A stretch of DNA of 64,000 nt, from the NCBI GenBank assembly GCA_017859395.1, contig JAFMNE010000003.1, positions 19,891 to 83,890 on the forward strand, in the 5' to 3' direction. The notes beneath the pieces are model-generated. The model had not been told where the DNA came from. It ran no database searches and saw only the letters and a list, made by a program, of their open reading frames with translations. A program made the position numbers and the translations under genes. Each line of letters opens with the position of its first letter. Position 1 is the stretch's first letter. Below are positions 52,312 through 60,788 of the stretch, piece by piece. Source of the DNA: Ilumatobacteraceae bacterium (GTDB lineage: Bacteria > Actinomycetota > Acidimicrobiia > Acidimicrobiales > Ilumatobacteraceae).

Positions 52312-53726
52312 GACAGATCCTCCGGACGGGTGAAGCGGCCGGTGACGGCCGTGGCCGCGGCAATAGCGGGGGAGACGAGGTGGGTGCGGCCCCCACGGCC
52401 TTGGCGGCCCTCAAAGTTGCGGTTACTTGTGCTCGCGGCTCTCTCACCGGGTGCGAGACGGTCTGGGTTCATCGCTAGGCACATCGAGCAGCCGGGTTCG
52501 CGCCAATCGGCTCCCGCAGCACGAAACACCTCGTGTAGCCCTTCGGCCTCGGCTTCTGCTTTCACCCGGTGCGAGCCGGGCACGACCATTACCCGAGGCA
52601 CGGTCACGGTGCGGCCGCGCAGCACATCAGCGGCGGCGCGGAGGTCTTCAATTCGCGAGTTCGTGCACGACCCGATGAATACCGTGTCCACAGCGACATC
52701 GCGAATCGGGGTACCGGCTGTGAGACCCATGTAGTCGAGTGCCCGCTCGATATTGCCGCGCGATGTGGCGTCACTGGCTGCATCGGGAGACGGAATCACA
52801 TCGTCGATGCCGATGACCTGGCCGGGGTTTGTTCCCCACGTGATCTTTGGCGTGATGTCGGCGGCATCGATGAACACTTCGGTATCCCACTCGGCCCCGT
52901 CATCGCTGTGCAGGGTCGACCATTCGGCTACCGCGGCATCCCAATCTGCGCCCTGAGGGGCGTGATCACGACCGGCGAGGTACTCAAATGTGGTGGCGTC
53001 GGGGGCGACGAGGCCCGCGCGAGCACCGGCCTCGATCGACATGTTGCACACCGTCATGCGGCCTTCCATCGAGAGGCTCTCGATTGCAGAACCGCGGTAT
53101 TCGATGACATGGCCCAATCCGCCACCGGTGCCGATGACCCCGATGATGTGGAGGATCACATCTTTGGCGGTCACCCCGGAGGCGAGCTCTCCATCGACGG
53201 TGACCGACATCCACTTCGGTCGCGACTGCGGCAACGTCTGCGTGGCGAGCACATGCTCGACCTCGCTCGTGCCAATGCCGAAGGCCAGCGCGCCAAAGGC
53301 GCCATGCGTGGCCGTGTGGCTGTCACCGCACACGATGGTCATACCGGGAAGGGTGCGGCCCTGTTCGGGGCCGATGACGTGCACGATGCCCTGGTCAGCA
53401 TCACCCATTGGGTAGTGGGTGATACCGAATTCGGCTGCGTTGCGACGCAAGGTGTCGACCTGGGTTGCCGACACCGGATCGGCGATCGGTCGGTCGATAT
53501 CGGCGGTGGGCACATTGTGATCCTCGGTGGCCACCGTGAGCTCTGGCCGGCGAACGTTGCGCCCGTTCATCCGCAGCCCGTCGAAGGCCTGCGGACTGGT
53601 CACTTCGTGGACGAGATGAAGATCGATGTAGATCAGGTCGGATTCGCCTTCGGTGGACGCGACGAGATGCCGGTTCCAGATCTTCTCGGGCAAGGTGGTG
53701 GGACGGTTTGTATCCGATGGGCTCAT
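52308..53726 (-). CDS. leuC: 3-isopropylmalate dehydratase large subunit
   Basis: 472 residues. [4Fe-4S] ligands are in [13 protein letters not shown] and [10 protein letters not shown], with catalytic His/Asp in [14 protein letters not shown]. The ATG at 53726 (MSPSDTNRP) is 56 bases after the FKBP gene. It belongs to the minus-strand run greA-hydrolase-ubiB-FKBP-leuCD, but the gap allows its own promoter. No leucine leader peptide was found here, unlike leuA. Confidence 0.95.
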   Translation of the reverse strand: MSPSDTNRPTTLPEKIWNRHLVASTEGESDLIYIDLHLVHEVTSPQAFDGLRMNGRNVRRPELTVATEDHNVPTADIDRPIADPVSATQVDTLRRNAAEFGITHYPMGDADQGIVHVIGPEQGRTLPGMTIVCGDSHTATHGAFGALAFGIGTSEVEHVLATQTLPQSRPKWMSVTVDGELASGVTAKDVILHIIGVIGTGGGLGHVIEYRGSAIESLSMEGRMTVCNMSIEAGARAGLVAPDATTFEYLAGRDHAPQGADWDAAVAEWSTLHSDDGAEWDTEVFIDAADITPKITWGTNPGQVIGIDDVIPSPDAASDATSRGNIERALDYMGLTAGTPIRDVAVDTVFIGSCTNSRIEDLRAAADVLRGRTVTVPRVMVVPGSHRVKAEAEAEGLHEVFRAAGADWREPGCSMCLAMNPDRLAPGERAASTSNRNFEGRQGRGGRTHLVSPAIAAATAVTGRFTRPEDLS

Positions 53727-53782
53727 GGTTGCTCCAGTGGGTTCGTCACAGCCGACCAACCTATCGGCGGTCGGGCGCGGGG

Positions 53783-54733
53783 TCAGAGGCGTCCGACGAG
53801 TTGGGCGATGATGGTGACGGGCGTGTCGGCGGGGAGGCCCACACTGGGGGCGCCGTCGGACCCGAAGGCCAATTCGGCGGGGATTGTGAGAACCCGCACA
53901 CCGCCGACGTTCATACCTTGCAGGCCCTCAAACAATCCGGGAACGGTAAAGCCGTCGACCATCTCGATGAGCAGCGCATTGTTGTCACCCCAGGTGTCGA
54001 TCAGTTGCACCAGGTTGTCGGCGCGGGCCATCCGCAGGTGAACGATTGCGGTGTCGCCGATGGCCAGTGCAGCGCCATCTCCGACGATGGCGTCGTCGAC
54101 GACGAGTTCGGTCACCGTCTCCGCTGGAGTGAGTGCCACTTCCGGCGCATCGGCAGCCGTCGACGATCCGACCACGGCACGGACCTCAATCACGAAGGTG
54201 AGGGCATCACCTGCACGGATCACACCGCCGGGAGATTGGTCGCCGTAGGCAAGCTCGGCAGGGATATCGAGTCGGCGTTGCGTACCCGCGCTGGCGCCGA
54301 TCAGCCCCTGGTCCCAACCATCGATGACCGATCCCTGACCGACGGTGAAGCGGAAGGGCTCGCCGCGGTCGTATGAGTTGTCGAACTCGACGCCATCCTC
54401 GGACCGGATGCCGGTGTAGTCGACCCACACGGTGTCGCCCGCCTGCACCACAGGCCCAGTGCCGTCGATGATGTCGGTAATCACCAGTTCACTTGGCAGG
54501 TCCGTGGGCGGGGTGACATCGGGTCGGTCGCTTGCGCCGTCGGAGGGTTCGTCGGCGGGGGCGTCGGCCGGTTCGTCGGCAGAGCCCTCGCTAGCGGGGG
54601 TCAATTCGACGTCGGTGACGTTGGCGTCGTCCACGCTCTGGTCGTCGCCACCACAGGCGTTCAGCACCAGGGCACCCGCCGCGACGGTGGTGCTGAGCAG
54701 CAACGAGGTTCTCGGACGGCGGCGCAATGACAT
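53783..54733 (-). CDS. Lipoprotein with two FKBP-type peptidyl-prolyl isomerase domains
   Basis: 316 residues. The lipobox is LVLNAC (Cys near 27), followed by an acidic Asp/Pro/Ser linker. The first FKBP domain is complete ([48 protein letters not shown]), and the second is partial ([32 protein letters not shown]). The second lacks several active-site aromatics and may be structural. It works outside the membrane in protein folding. Confidence 0.88.
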   Translation of the reverse strand: MSLRRRPRTSLLLSTTVAAGALVLNACGGDDQSVDDANVTDVELTPASEGSADEPADAPADEPSDGASDRPDVTPPTDLPSELVITDIIDGTGPVVQAGDTVWVDYTGIRSEDGVEFDNSYDRGEPFRFTVGQGSVIDGWDQGLIGASAGTQRRLDIPAELAYGDQSPGGVIRAGDALTFVIEVRAVVGSSTAADAPEVALTPAETVTELVVDDAIVGDGAALAIGDTAIVHLRMARADNLVQLIDTWGDNNALLIEMVDGFTVPGLFEGLQGMNVGGVRVLTIPAELAFGSDGAPSVGLPADTPVTIIAQLVGRL

Positions 54734-54743
54734 GCCCGCGACG

Positions 54744-56135
54744 CTACTGGGCGTCGGCGGCGCTGCGTCGCCGGGCCAGCCACTCGGCTTCGGCGACCCC
54801 GGCAGGGGTGGAGGGTGTCGCAGCGACGAATGGCCATAGCTCTTCGGCGATGCGCCGATAGTTGCCGGTGGCTTCTAGTTCACCGAGCAGGGCGTAGAGA
54901 CCGAGGTTGATGCGCTGGATGAACACAAACGCTCGGGGCACGGTGGCGTACTGGGCGATGGGGCTCGAGCGGTCAAATGTATGACGCACGATGCTCGATG
55001 CGTAGGTCGGTGTCCACGTCATCGTGCGATCGGTCGCGACTGGTTCGTAGAAGTATGAGAAATAGGCGCCGACTTCGTCCGTGCTGACCGGAGCATCCCG
55101 CTGCAACATGCCGGCAGACTCCAGTACCGCTCGATACCCGGCGGCGTCGTGGTCCACGGCGGCCAGCCGGACCATGGTTTCGAAGGTCTCCATCTCGGTT
55201 GCCGTGAAGTGCTTTACAAGTCCGAAGTCCAAGAACGTCACGCGCCCGCCGCGGTGGAAGAGATAGTTGCCGGGATGAGGGTCGCCGTTGAACGATCGCA
55301 TGGTGTACAGGCTGCGGAAGACGAATCGGAAGATCGTCTCGGCTGCCGCGTTGCGTTCGGCCTCATCCCAGGTCATCACGTCATCCCAGGTGTGGCCGTT
55401 GACCAACTCGGAGGTGAGTACCCGTGCGGTGGAATGGCTTGTCACCACCTCGGGGACATGGATGAAGGGATGGTCCCGGTAGAAGTCGGCGAACATCGCT
55501 TGGTTCTCGGCCTCGCGTCGGTAGTCGAGTTCTTCTGTGAGGCGCTGGGTGATTTCCTCGACCAACTCGCTCGGGTCGAGACCACCGAATCCCTGCCGCA
55601 GCAGCACGCCCAACATGTCTGCATTGCGAAGGTCCGCGGCGATGGCCTCGTCGACACCGGGGTACTGCACTTTGACCGCCACCGGCCGTTCCACACCGTC
55701 GTCGCCGACGAGCACGGCTCGGTGAACCTGACCGATCGAGGCCGCCGCGATGGGTTCTGGATCCCATTGGGCGAACACCTGTGTGGGGTCATCGCCGAGT
55801 TGATCGCGGACGACGCTGGCTGCGAGATCGGGCGACATCGGCGGTGCATCGTTGCGCAGGCTGGCGAGCGCCATCCGGAACGGTTCGGGCAGGCCGTCAT
55901 CGAGATAGCTGGCCATCTGGCCGAGCTTCATCATGGCGCCCTTCATCTGGCCGAGTTCGGCCGCGACCTGCTCGGCGGTGGCGAGGCGCCGACGATCGTC
56001 GAGTTCGATGCGCCGTTCCGCCGAAGCGAATACCTTGCGGGCCGATGTGCCCGCCCACGTGCCGCCCACGCGAGCACCAAGCCGGGCAACCCGAGCGGTG
56101 CGCGCGAGACGACTGCGGGTCAACCGGTCGCTCAT
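54744..56135 (-). CDS. ABC1/UbiB-family atypical kinase
   Basis: 463 residues. KxGQ motif in MMKLGQMASYLDD, Ala-rich loop AAASIGQVHRA, VAVKVQYPGV (Lys), ELDYRREAENQ, NGDPHPGNYLF (catalytic) and LDFGLVKHF (metal). Family members are ATPases or small-molecule kinases linked to quinone/isoprenoid lipid metabolism. The ATG overlaps the hydrolase stop (ATGA). Confidence 0.9.
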   Translation of the reverse strand: MSDRLTRSRLARTARVARLGARVGGTWAGTSARKVFASAERRIELDDRRRLATAEQVAAELGQMKGAMMKLGQMASYLDDGLPEPFRMALASLRNDAPPMSPDLAASVVRDQLGDDPTQVFAQWDPEPIAAASIGQVHRAVLVGDDGVERPVAVKVQYPGVDEAIAADLRNADMLGVLLRQGFGGLDPSELVEEITQRLTEELDYRREAENQAMFADFYRDHPFIHVPEVVTSHSTARVLTSELVNGHTWDDVMTWDEAERNAAAETIFRFVFRSLYTMRSFNGDPHPGNYLFHRGGRVTFLDFGLVKHFTATEMETFETMVRLAAVDHDAAGYRAVLESAGMLQRDAPVSTDEVGAYFSYFYEPVATDRTMTWTPTYASSIVRHTFDRSSPIAQYATVPRAFVFIQRINLGLYALLGELEATGNYRRIAEELWPFVAATPSTPAGVAEAEWLARRRSAADAQ

Positions 56136-57040
56136 CGCGATGTTCCCAGTGCGTGGCGCGTGGCGCGCACCAATGTAGGAACGAAGCGGTCTGCAACCGC
56201 CACGATCGCATCGTGTTCACCGTCCACGCGGAATGCAGCGGCATGCTCGATCGCCTCGAAGAGTCGAACCTGTCGGCGCAATGGCACAACCGGGTCGCGC
56301 ATGGTGACGACGATCGACACCGGCACGTCGATCTCGCCAATCCAGTCCAGAGAGGAGAACGATCCGAGTGCCCGGCCGGCCTCGAGCACCATGCGCCAGT
56401 CGTGTCGTGCCGCCTGCGATACCGCCCATGGGCCCCAGGTCTGGGTTTTGCGTTGCAGGTACACCTGATCCGAGATCCAGTCACGTGCCTGACCGGGAGT
56501 GACCCGAGCGAGCGCTGCCAATCCTGTGAGCCCGAGGAACGACAGTCGTTCGTCGCGCGCCTCGGCAAAACTGCCGGCTGTGGCACACAGCACCATGCCG
56601 GCAACCCGGTCGGGATGGCGCTGCCACACCAACTGCGCAATCGCCCCGCCCATCGAATAGCCCACGGGCACGATGCGCTCAACGCCAAGTGCATCTGCCA
56701 CGCGGATCACATCGTCGGCGCAGTCCTCGAGGCGCACTGCACGGCGTGCCCGCAACCCCCCGGCATGGCCGCGATGGTCGTGGGCGAACAGGGCGGCCTC
56801 TTGTGCGAGGGCTCCATAGGCGGGAAAGAAGTTGATGTCAGCGCTGGCGGTCCACCCGTGGAGTAGAGCGAGAGTGGCCGGCGACGACGAGATGTCGCCG
56901 GCCACACGAGCCTCGACGGTGCCCAGGCGTCCGAGGTCGACCTGATGCAGCGGTGGTAGGTCCGGTGGTGCGCTGATCTCGACGTCGTCGCTTTGGACGG
57001 CGTCTGTTCCGTCGGGTGCGTGGGTGTCGATGGTGTTCAG
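56132..57040 (-). CDS. Alpha/beta hydrolase with non-canonical or uncertain start
   Basis: The body carries LALLHGWTAS (oxyanion), nucleophile elbow VGYSMGGA, Asp in TMRDPVVP and His in DGEHDA. It is an esterase/lactonase-like hydrolase of unknown substrate. The first standard start (GTG at 56905) leaves out VDLGRLGTVEARVAG, which looks like the first beta hairpin of the fold. The frame is open for 51 codons from there up to the greA TGA, yet contains no ATG, GTG or TTG. A CTG at 57040 with GAGG 8 bases upstream is the best candidate; an ATC start or greA readthrough are alternatives. The extent given uses the CTG. Confidence 0.65.
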   Translation of the reverse strand: MNTIDTHAPDGTDAVQSDDVEISAPPDLPPLHQVDLGRLGTVEARVAGDISSSPATLALLHGWTASADINFFPAYGALAQEAALFAHDHRGHAGGLRARRAVRLEDCADDVIRVADALGVERIVPVGYSMGGAIAQLVWQRHPDRVAGMVLCATAGSFAEARDERLSFLGLTGLAALARVTPGQARDWISDQVYLQRKTQTWGPWAVSQAARHDWRMVLEAGRALGSFSSLDWIGEIDVPVSIVVTMRDPVVPLRRQVRLFEAIEHAAAFRVDGEHDAIVAVADRFVPTLVRATRHALGTSR

Positions 57041-57058
57041 GGGGATCGCCTCGGTTGG

Positions 57059-57514
57059 TCAGAGATCATCGATTGCGATGATCTCCACTCGCAACACACC
57101 GTTGGGGCCCTCGTATTCCAGTGGTCCGAGGTCGGCCTCGGCCAATGCCTGCCCGAGGGGTGAGTGTGGGCCGACGATGGTGATGTCGTCGGGCAGGCCA
57201 GCGGCCTCTTCTTGGTTCCCCACGATGTAACGCTCGGCATCATCGGGGCTATCGCCCTCGTAGATCATCGTGATGACGCTGTGACCCTCGATGATCTCGG
57301 CGTTGTCGAGAATGTGCTCGAGTTCGCGGATGCGGCCTTCCATGTGGCCCTGTTTGTCCTTGGCCGCGTGATAGCCGGCATTTTCCTTCAGATCACCCTC
57401 GGCGCGGGCGGCCTCGATTTCCTCGGCGACCTCGATGCGGCCGCGGGTGGTGAGGTCCTCGAACTCCGCGCGCAGTCGGTCGTAGGCGGTGCGGGACAGT
57501 TGTTGAGCTGCCAT
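57059..57514 (-). CDS. greA: Transcription elongation factor GreA
   Basis: 151 residues: an N-terminal coiled-coil (RLRAEFEDLTTRGRIEVAEEIEAARAE, broken by the Asp/Glu tip DLKENAGYHAAK) and the C-terminal FKBP-like domain (SPLGQALAEADLG). It rescues backtracked RNA polymerase. The ATG at 57514 is the family start; the frame extends to 57784 across the leuB promoter and is rejected there. Confidence 0.94.
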   Translation of the reverse strand: MAAQQLSRTAYDRLRAEFEDLTTRGRIEVAEEIEAARAEGDLKENAGYHAAKDKQGHMEGRIRELEHILDNAEIIEGHSVITMIYEGDSPDDAERYIVGNQEEAAGLPDDITIVGPHSPLGQALAEADLGPLEYEGPNGVLRVEIIAIDDL

Positions 57515-57523
57515 GGCGATAAG

Positions 57524-57529
57524 ACGATA
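57524..57529 (-). promoter_or_regulatory. -10 box (TATCGT), greA
   Basis: TATCGT on the minus strand, 9 bases before the greA ATG. It lies in the 77-base divergent gap shared with leuB. Confidence 0.4.
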
Positions 57530-57578
57530 CCCGCCCCTTGTTGTGGTGTCGCCCGGTGCCCGAGGGCCGTCTCGGCCG

Positions 57579-57584
57579 TAGCCT
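57579..57584 (+). promoter_or_regulatory. -10 box (TAGCCT), leuB-ilvE
   Basis: TAGCCT, 7 bases before the leuB ATG; no SD. Confidence 0.6.
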
Positions 57585-57591
57585 GCGACGC

Positions 57592-58584
57592 ATGACACAT
57601 CGCATCGCAGTGATCGGAGGCGACGGCATCGGGCCGGAGGTGACGGCAGAGGCCCTGAAAGTGGTGCGAGCTGCCGGGGTGGACATCGACACCGCCGAGT
57701 TCGACCTTGGTGGGGCGCGGTACCTGCGCGATGGCGAGATTCTCTCCGATAGCACCCTCGATGAGTTGCGGGCCTTTGATGCAATTCTGCTGGGTGCGGT
57801 GGGCGACCCGCGTGTGGCCCCCGGGGTGATCGAGCGCGGGCTCCTATTGAAGATGCGGTTCGAACTCGATCTGTATGTGAATCAGCGTCCCTTCGTGGGA
57901 ACCGCTCCCGGCCATGACACGCCGCACGAGTTCGTCGTGATCCGTGAAAACACTGAGGGGCCCTATGTGGGTGAGGGCGGGGTGCTCCGGCGCGGCACCC
58001 CGGCCGAAGTGGCCACCCAGGGGTCGGTCAACACATGGATGGGGGTGGAGCGTTGTGTGCGGCACGCCTTCGAGCTGGCGGCCACCCGTGAGCGCCGACA
58101 GGTCACCTTGGTGCACAAGACGAACGTGCTGACCTTTGCTGGAGATCTGTGGGAGCGCGCCTTCAACAGTGTTGCGAGCGAATTCACAGATATCGATACC
58201 GCCTATAACCATGTCGACGCGGCATGCATCTATTTCGTGCAGGATCCGCACCGCTACGACGTGGTGGTCACCGACAACCTCTTCGGGGACATCCTCACCG
58301 ATCTTGGTGGGGCGGTGTCGGGCGGTATCGGACTGGCCTCGTCGGCCAACTTGAACCCGGCCCGGACCGGCCCGTCAATGTTCGAACCGGTGCACGGGTC
58401 AGCGCCCGATATCGCCGGTACCGGTACGGCGAACCCCACAGCAGCCATCCTCTCGGCGGCTCTCATGTTGGACTTCCTTGGTGAAGGGGCCGCTGCGGAT
58501 CGGATCAGGACGGCGTGCAATGATGCTCCCGGTGGTGGCACCAGCGCGATTGGCGATGCCATCTCTGCCCGCGTGTCGGCCTGA
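57592..58584 (+). CDS. leuB: 3-isopropylmalate dehydrogenase
   Basis: 330 residues, of the shorter actinobacterial type. [23 protein letters not shown], the metal Asp region [13 protein letters not shown] and [12 protein letters not shown] are present. Oxidative decarboxylation step of leucine synthesis. The ATG at 57592 is fixed by the -10 box; the longer frame from 57538 is not coding. Confidence 0.95.
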   Translation: MTHRIAVIGGDGIGPEVTAEALKVVRAAGVDIDTAEFDLGGARYLRDGEILSDSTLDELRAFDAILLGAVGDPRVAPGVIERGLLLKMRFELDLYVNQRPFVGTAPGHDTPHEFVVIRENTEGPYVGEGGVLRRGTPAEVATQGSVNTWMGVERCVRHAFELAATRERRQVTLVHKTNVLTFAGDLWERAFNSVASEFTDIDTAYNHVDAACIYFVQDPHRYDVVVTDNLFGDILTDLGGAVSGGIGLASSANLNPARTGPSMFEPVHGSAPDIAGTGTANPTAAILSAALMLDFLGEGAAADRIRTACNDAPGGGTSAIGDAISARVSA

Positions 58585-58628
58585 CCGCTCTTTATTTCGT
58601 CAACACCTCACACAGCGAGAACCCCACG

Positions 58629-59543
58629 ATGCCCATCACACCCACCCCGAAAATCTGGATGAACGGCGAACTTGTCGACTGGGAAAAGGCCCAGGTGCAC
58701 GTGCTGACGCACACCTTGCACTACGGCACCGGCGTGTTCGAGGGCATCAGGGCCTACGCCACCGCCGATGGGCCTGCGGTGTTCCGTCTCACCGAGCACA
58801 TCGAACGTCTGCACCGTTCGGCGCACATTCTCGGAATGGAGTTGCCGTACACGGTCGACGAGCTGATCGCTGCCACCAAGGAGACGGTTGCATCCACCGG
58901 TTTGGATTCGTGCTATATCCGTCCGATCGCGTACCTCGGATACGGCGAGATGGGTCTCAACACCATCCCATGCAGCGTCGATGTCGCCATTGCCTGTTGG
59001 CCATGGGGTGCCTACCTCGGCGACGATGCCGTGGAGGTGGGTGTGCGGCTCAAGACGTCGTCGTGGACACGACACGAACACAACACGATGCCGCCAGCAG
59101 CCAAGACCACGGGCAACTACGTGAACTCCTCACTGGCCAAGGTGGAGGCGTTGAAGGCCGGATATGACGAGGCGGTGATGCTCGCACCGAACGGTCTTGT
59201 GGCCGAATGTTCGGGCGAGAACATCTTCGTGTCGCGCAACGGCGTGCTGCTGACGCCTCCGTTGTCAGCAGGTGCCCTCGAGGGCATCACCCAGAACACG
59301 GTCATGACGATCGCGCGCGACCTCGGGTACGAAACGCGGTGCGACAACCTCGCACGGAGCGATCTGTACATCGCCGATGAAGCCTTCGTGGTGGGCACGG
59401 CAGCCGAGGTGTCGTCGGTGAACTCGGTGGACGACCGGTCGATCCCATGCCCTGGGCCGGCCACCCGGGCCATTGCCGAGACATATGCCGCAGCGGTCAC
59501 CGCAGCCGATCCGCGCTACCGGCACTGGTGCGAACACGTCTGA
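58629..59543 (+). CDS. ilvE: Branched-chain amino acid aminotransferase
   Basis: 304 residues, a fold-type IV PLP enzyme. LHYGTGVFEGIRAYA, the PLP-Lys in PAAKTTGNYVNS, EGITQNTVM and GTAAEVSSVNSVDDR are present. It performs the last step of Leu, Ile and Val synthesis. It follows leuB after 44 bases, with only a GAGA-like SD, and probably lies on the same transcript. Confidence 0.93.
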   Translation: MPITPTPKIWMNGELVDWEKAQVHVLTHTLHYGTGVFEGIRAYATADGPAVFRLTEHIERLHRSAHILGMELPYTVDELIAATKETVASTGLDSCYIRPIAYLGYGEMGLNTIPCSVDVAIACWPWGAYLGDDAVEVGVRLKTSSWTRHEHNTMPPAAKTTGNYVNSSLAKVEALKAGYDEAVMLAPNGLVAECSGENIFVSRNGVLLTPPLSAGALEGITQNTVMTIARDLGYETRCDNLARSDLYIADEAFVVGTAAEVSSVNSVDDRSIPCPGPATRAIAETYAAAVTAADPRYRHWCEHV

Positions 59544-59611
59544 TCTGCCGAATCGCGACCTGAGGTGCGGTGGCGCCACGCGTGACGGTCAGCGGTGGCG
59601 ATACCGGCTCT

Positions 59612-60553
59612 CTATGAGTTCAGCGTGGCTTCGAAGCGTGCCATGAATCGTTCATGGTCGGCTCGGATGACCACAGTGGCATTCGCCTCGCCACCGGTGA
59701 ACCCCAGCACATCCATCACGACCATGCCGCGGGTGAGTTCCGACTCGGTCTCGCAGCGCAGGTACATCTGGCGGGTCTCGAGGGCGATGGCGCCGTCGAT
59801 CGCGTAGGCCATGGTGATCGGGTCGGGAAGGTCGAACCCCGCCAACTTGGTCTCGGTGGCACAGAACTGGGCGACCGTGGCCTGAATATCGATGCAGAAC
59901 TCGGCGAGCGGTGTGCCGATCGCGCGGAGGCGTTCGGCCTGTGTCGGAACAACGACAGCGTCCCGCCGGCTGATATCCCATCCCACGAACTCGAGCGGGA
60001 GTCCCGATGCGAGGACCGCGGCCACGGCATGCGGGTCAACCCACATGTTGAATTCGGCGACCGGGGTGACATTGCCGATGTGGTCAGCCACCGCTCCCAT
60101 GATCACCACCCGTGCCAGGCGGTCGACGAGGTCGGGATCGCGGCGCAGAGCCAGGGCGAGGTTGGTGAGCGGTCCCAAAGTGACGAGCTCCAGCCGGCCC
60201 GCATACTCCTGTGAGGCGGCGATGAGGGCATCGACACCGTGGCCAACATCGGCCGTCCGCCCGGTGAGGTCCAGACCAATGTCGCCCATTCCGTCGGCCC
60301 CGTGCACATTCTGGGCGGTGCCGAGCGGCAGGACCAGCGGCCGATCGGCGCCGACGTATACGGGAACATCGGTGCGACCACAGACCTCGCGGGTGTAGAG
60401 GGCGTTTTGCACAGCCATGTCCAGCGGCACGTTGCCCGCGACAACCGACACACCAACGACGTCGACCTCGCTCGCGGCAAAAGCGATTGCTAGGGCCACC
60501 GCATCGTCGCTGGCGGTGTCGGTATCGATGAACATCGGTCGTCGGTCGCTCAT
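59612..60553 (-). CDS. Nucleoside hydrolase (second copy)
   Basis: 313 residues of the IunH family. The Asp cluster is DTDTASDDAVAL, with NMWVDPHAVAAV later. It differs from the copy at 2630-3565 by having Thr-Ala-Ser where that one has Pro-Gly-His in the metal loop, so the two are probably not recent duplicates. The ATG at 60553 follows TAGCGT by 7 bases. Confidence 0.87.
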   Translation of the reverse strand: MSDRRPMFIDTDTASDDAVALAIAFAASEVDVVGVSVVAGNVPLDMAVQNALYTREVCGRTDVPVYVGADRPLVLPLGTAQNVHGADGMGDIGLDLTGRTADVGHGVDALIAASQEYAGRLELVTLGPLTNLALALRRDPDLVDRLARVVIMGAVADHIGNVTPVAEFNMWVDPHAVAAVLASGLPLEFVGWDISRRDAVVVPTQAERLRAIGTPLAEFCIDIQATVAQFCATETKLAGFDLPDPITMAYAIDGAIALETRQMYLRCETESELTRGMVVMDVLGFTGGEANATVVIRADHERFMARFEATLNS

Positions 60554-60560
60554 CGTGGCG

Positions 60561-60566
60561 ACGCTA
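60561..60566 (-). promoter_or_regulatory. -10 box (TAGCGT), nucleoside hydrolase
   Basis: TAGCGT on the minus strand, 7 bases before the ATG at 60553. Confidence 0.6.
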
Positions 60567-60649
60567 GCCGTCGTCGCCGTCGGTGGTCATGGTCCACTCC
60601 AGCGGGTCCGAGTTGACGTCAGCGCAACGATCGGGTTGACTTACACGCG

Positions 60650-60685
60650 ATGACGCATTTCGCCACCATCATCATTATTCCGTAG
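60650..60685 (+). CDS. Isoleucine leader peptide of cimA
   Basis: An 11-codon frame, MTHFATIIIIP, with four consecutive Ile codons (ATC ATC ATT ATT, 60668-60679) and a TAG stop, 104 bases before cimA. It is followed by a 10-bp hairpin and a T-tailed terminator. This fits an attenuator that senses isoleucyl-tRNA and controls the first enzyme of citramalate-derived isoleucine synthesis. A TTGACG (60613-60618) is a possible -35; the -10 box is unclear. Confidence 0.8.
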   Translation: MTHFATIIIIP

Positions 60686-60707
60686 AGCACACGGCTTCCG
60701 TGTGCTC
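60685..60707 (+). promoter_or_regulatory. cimA leader hairpin 1
   Basis: Perfect 10-bp stem, GAGCACACGG (60685-60694) / CCGTGTGCTC (60698-60707), with a 3-base loop. It starts on the last base of the leader TAG. Confidence 0.75.
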
Positions 60708-60712
60708 GTTCT

Positions 60713-60741
60713 GCCGCCCCTCGGGCGGCATTTCGCTTTTT
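60713..60741 (+). terminator. cimA leader terminator (attenuator)
   Basis: GCCGCCC (60713-60719), loop CTC, GGGCGGC (60723-60729), then ATTTCGCTTTTT. A textbook factor-independent terminator placed 48 bases before the cimA ATG. Confidence 0.85.
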
Positions 60742-60788
60742 CAGACCGATACTTCATATCCGACACCACGCTGACAAGGACACCGCAG

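Noticed and set aside
52569-54041. Plus-strand open frame of 490 residues opposite leuC and the FKBP gene
   Set aside because: Antisense shadow of leuC; no promoter box or domain.
55149-56468. Plus-strand open frame of 439 residues opposite the UbiB-like gene
   Set aside because: Antisense to a conserved kinase-like protein; no recognisable domain.
60702-60788. GTG start of cimA at 60702
   Set aside because: The extra 29 residues are the terminator and its T-tract translated; the ATG at 60789 matches the family start.
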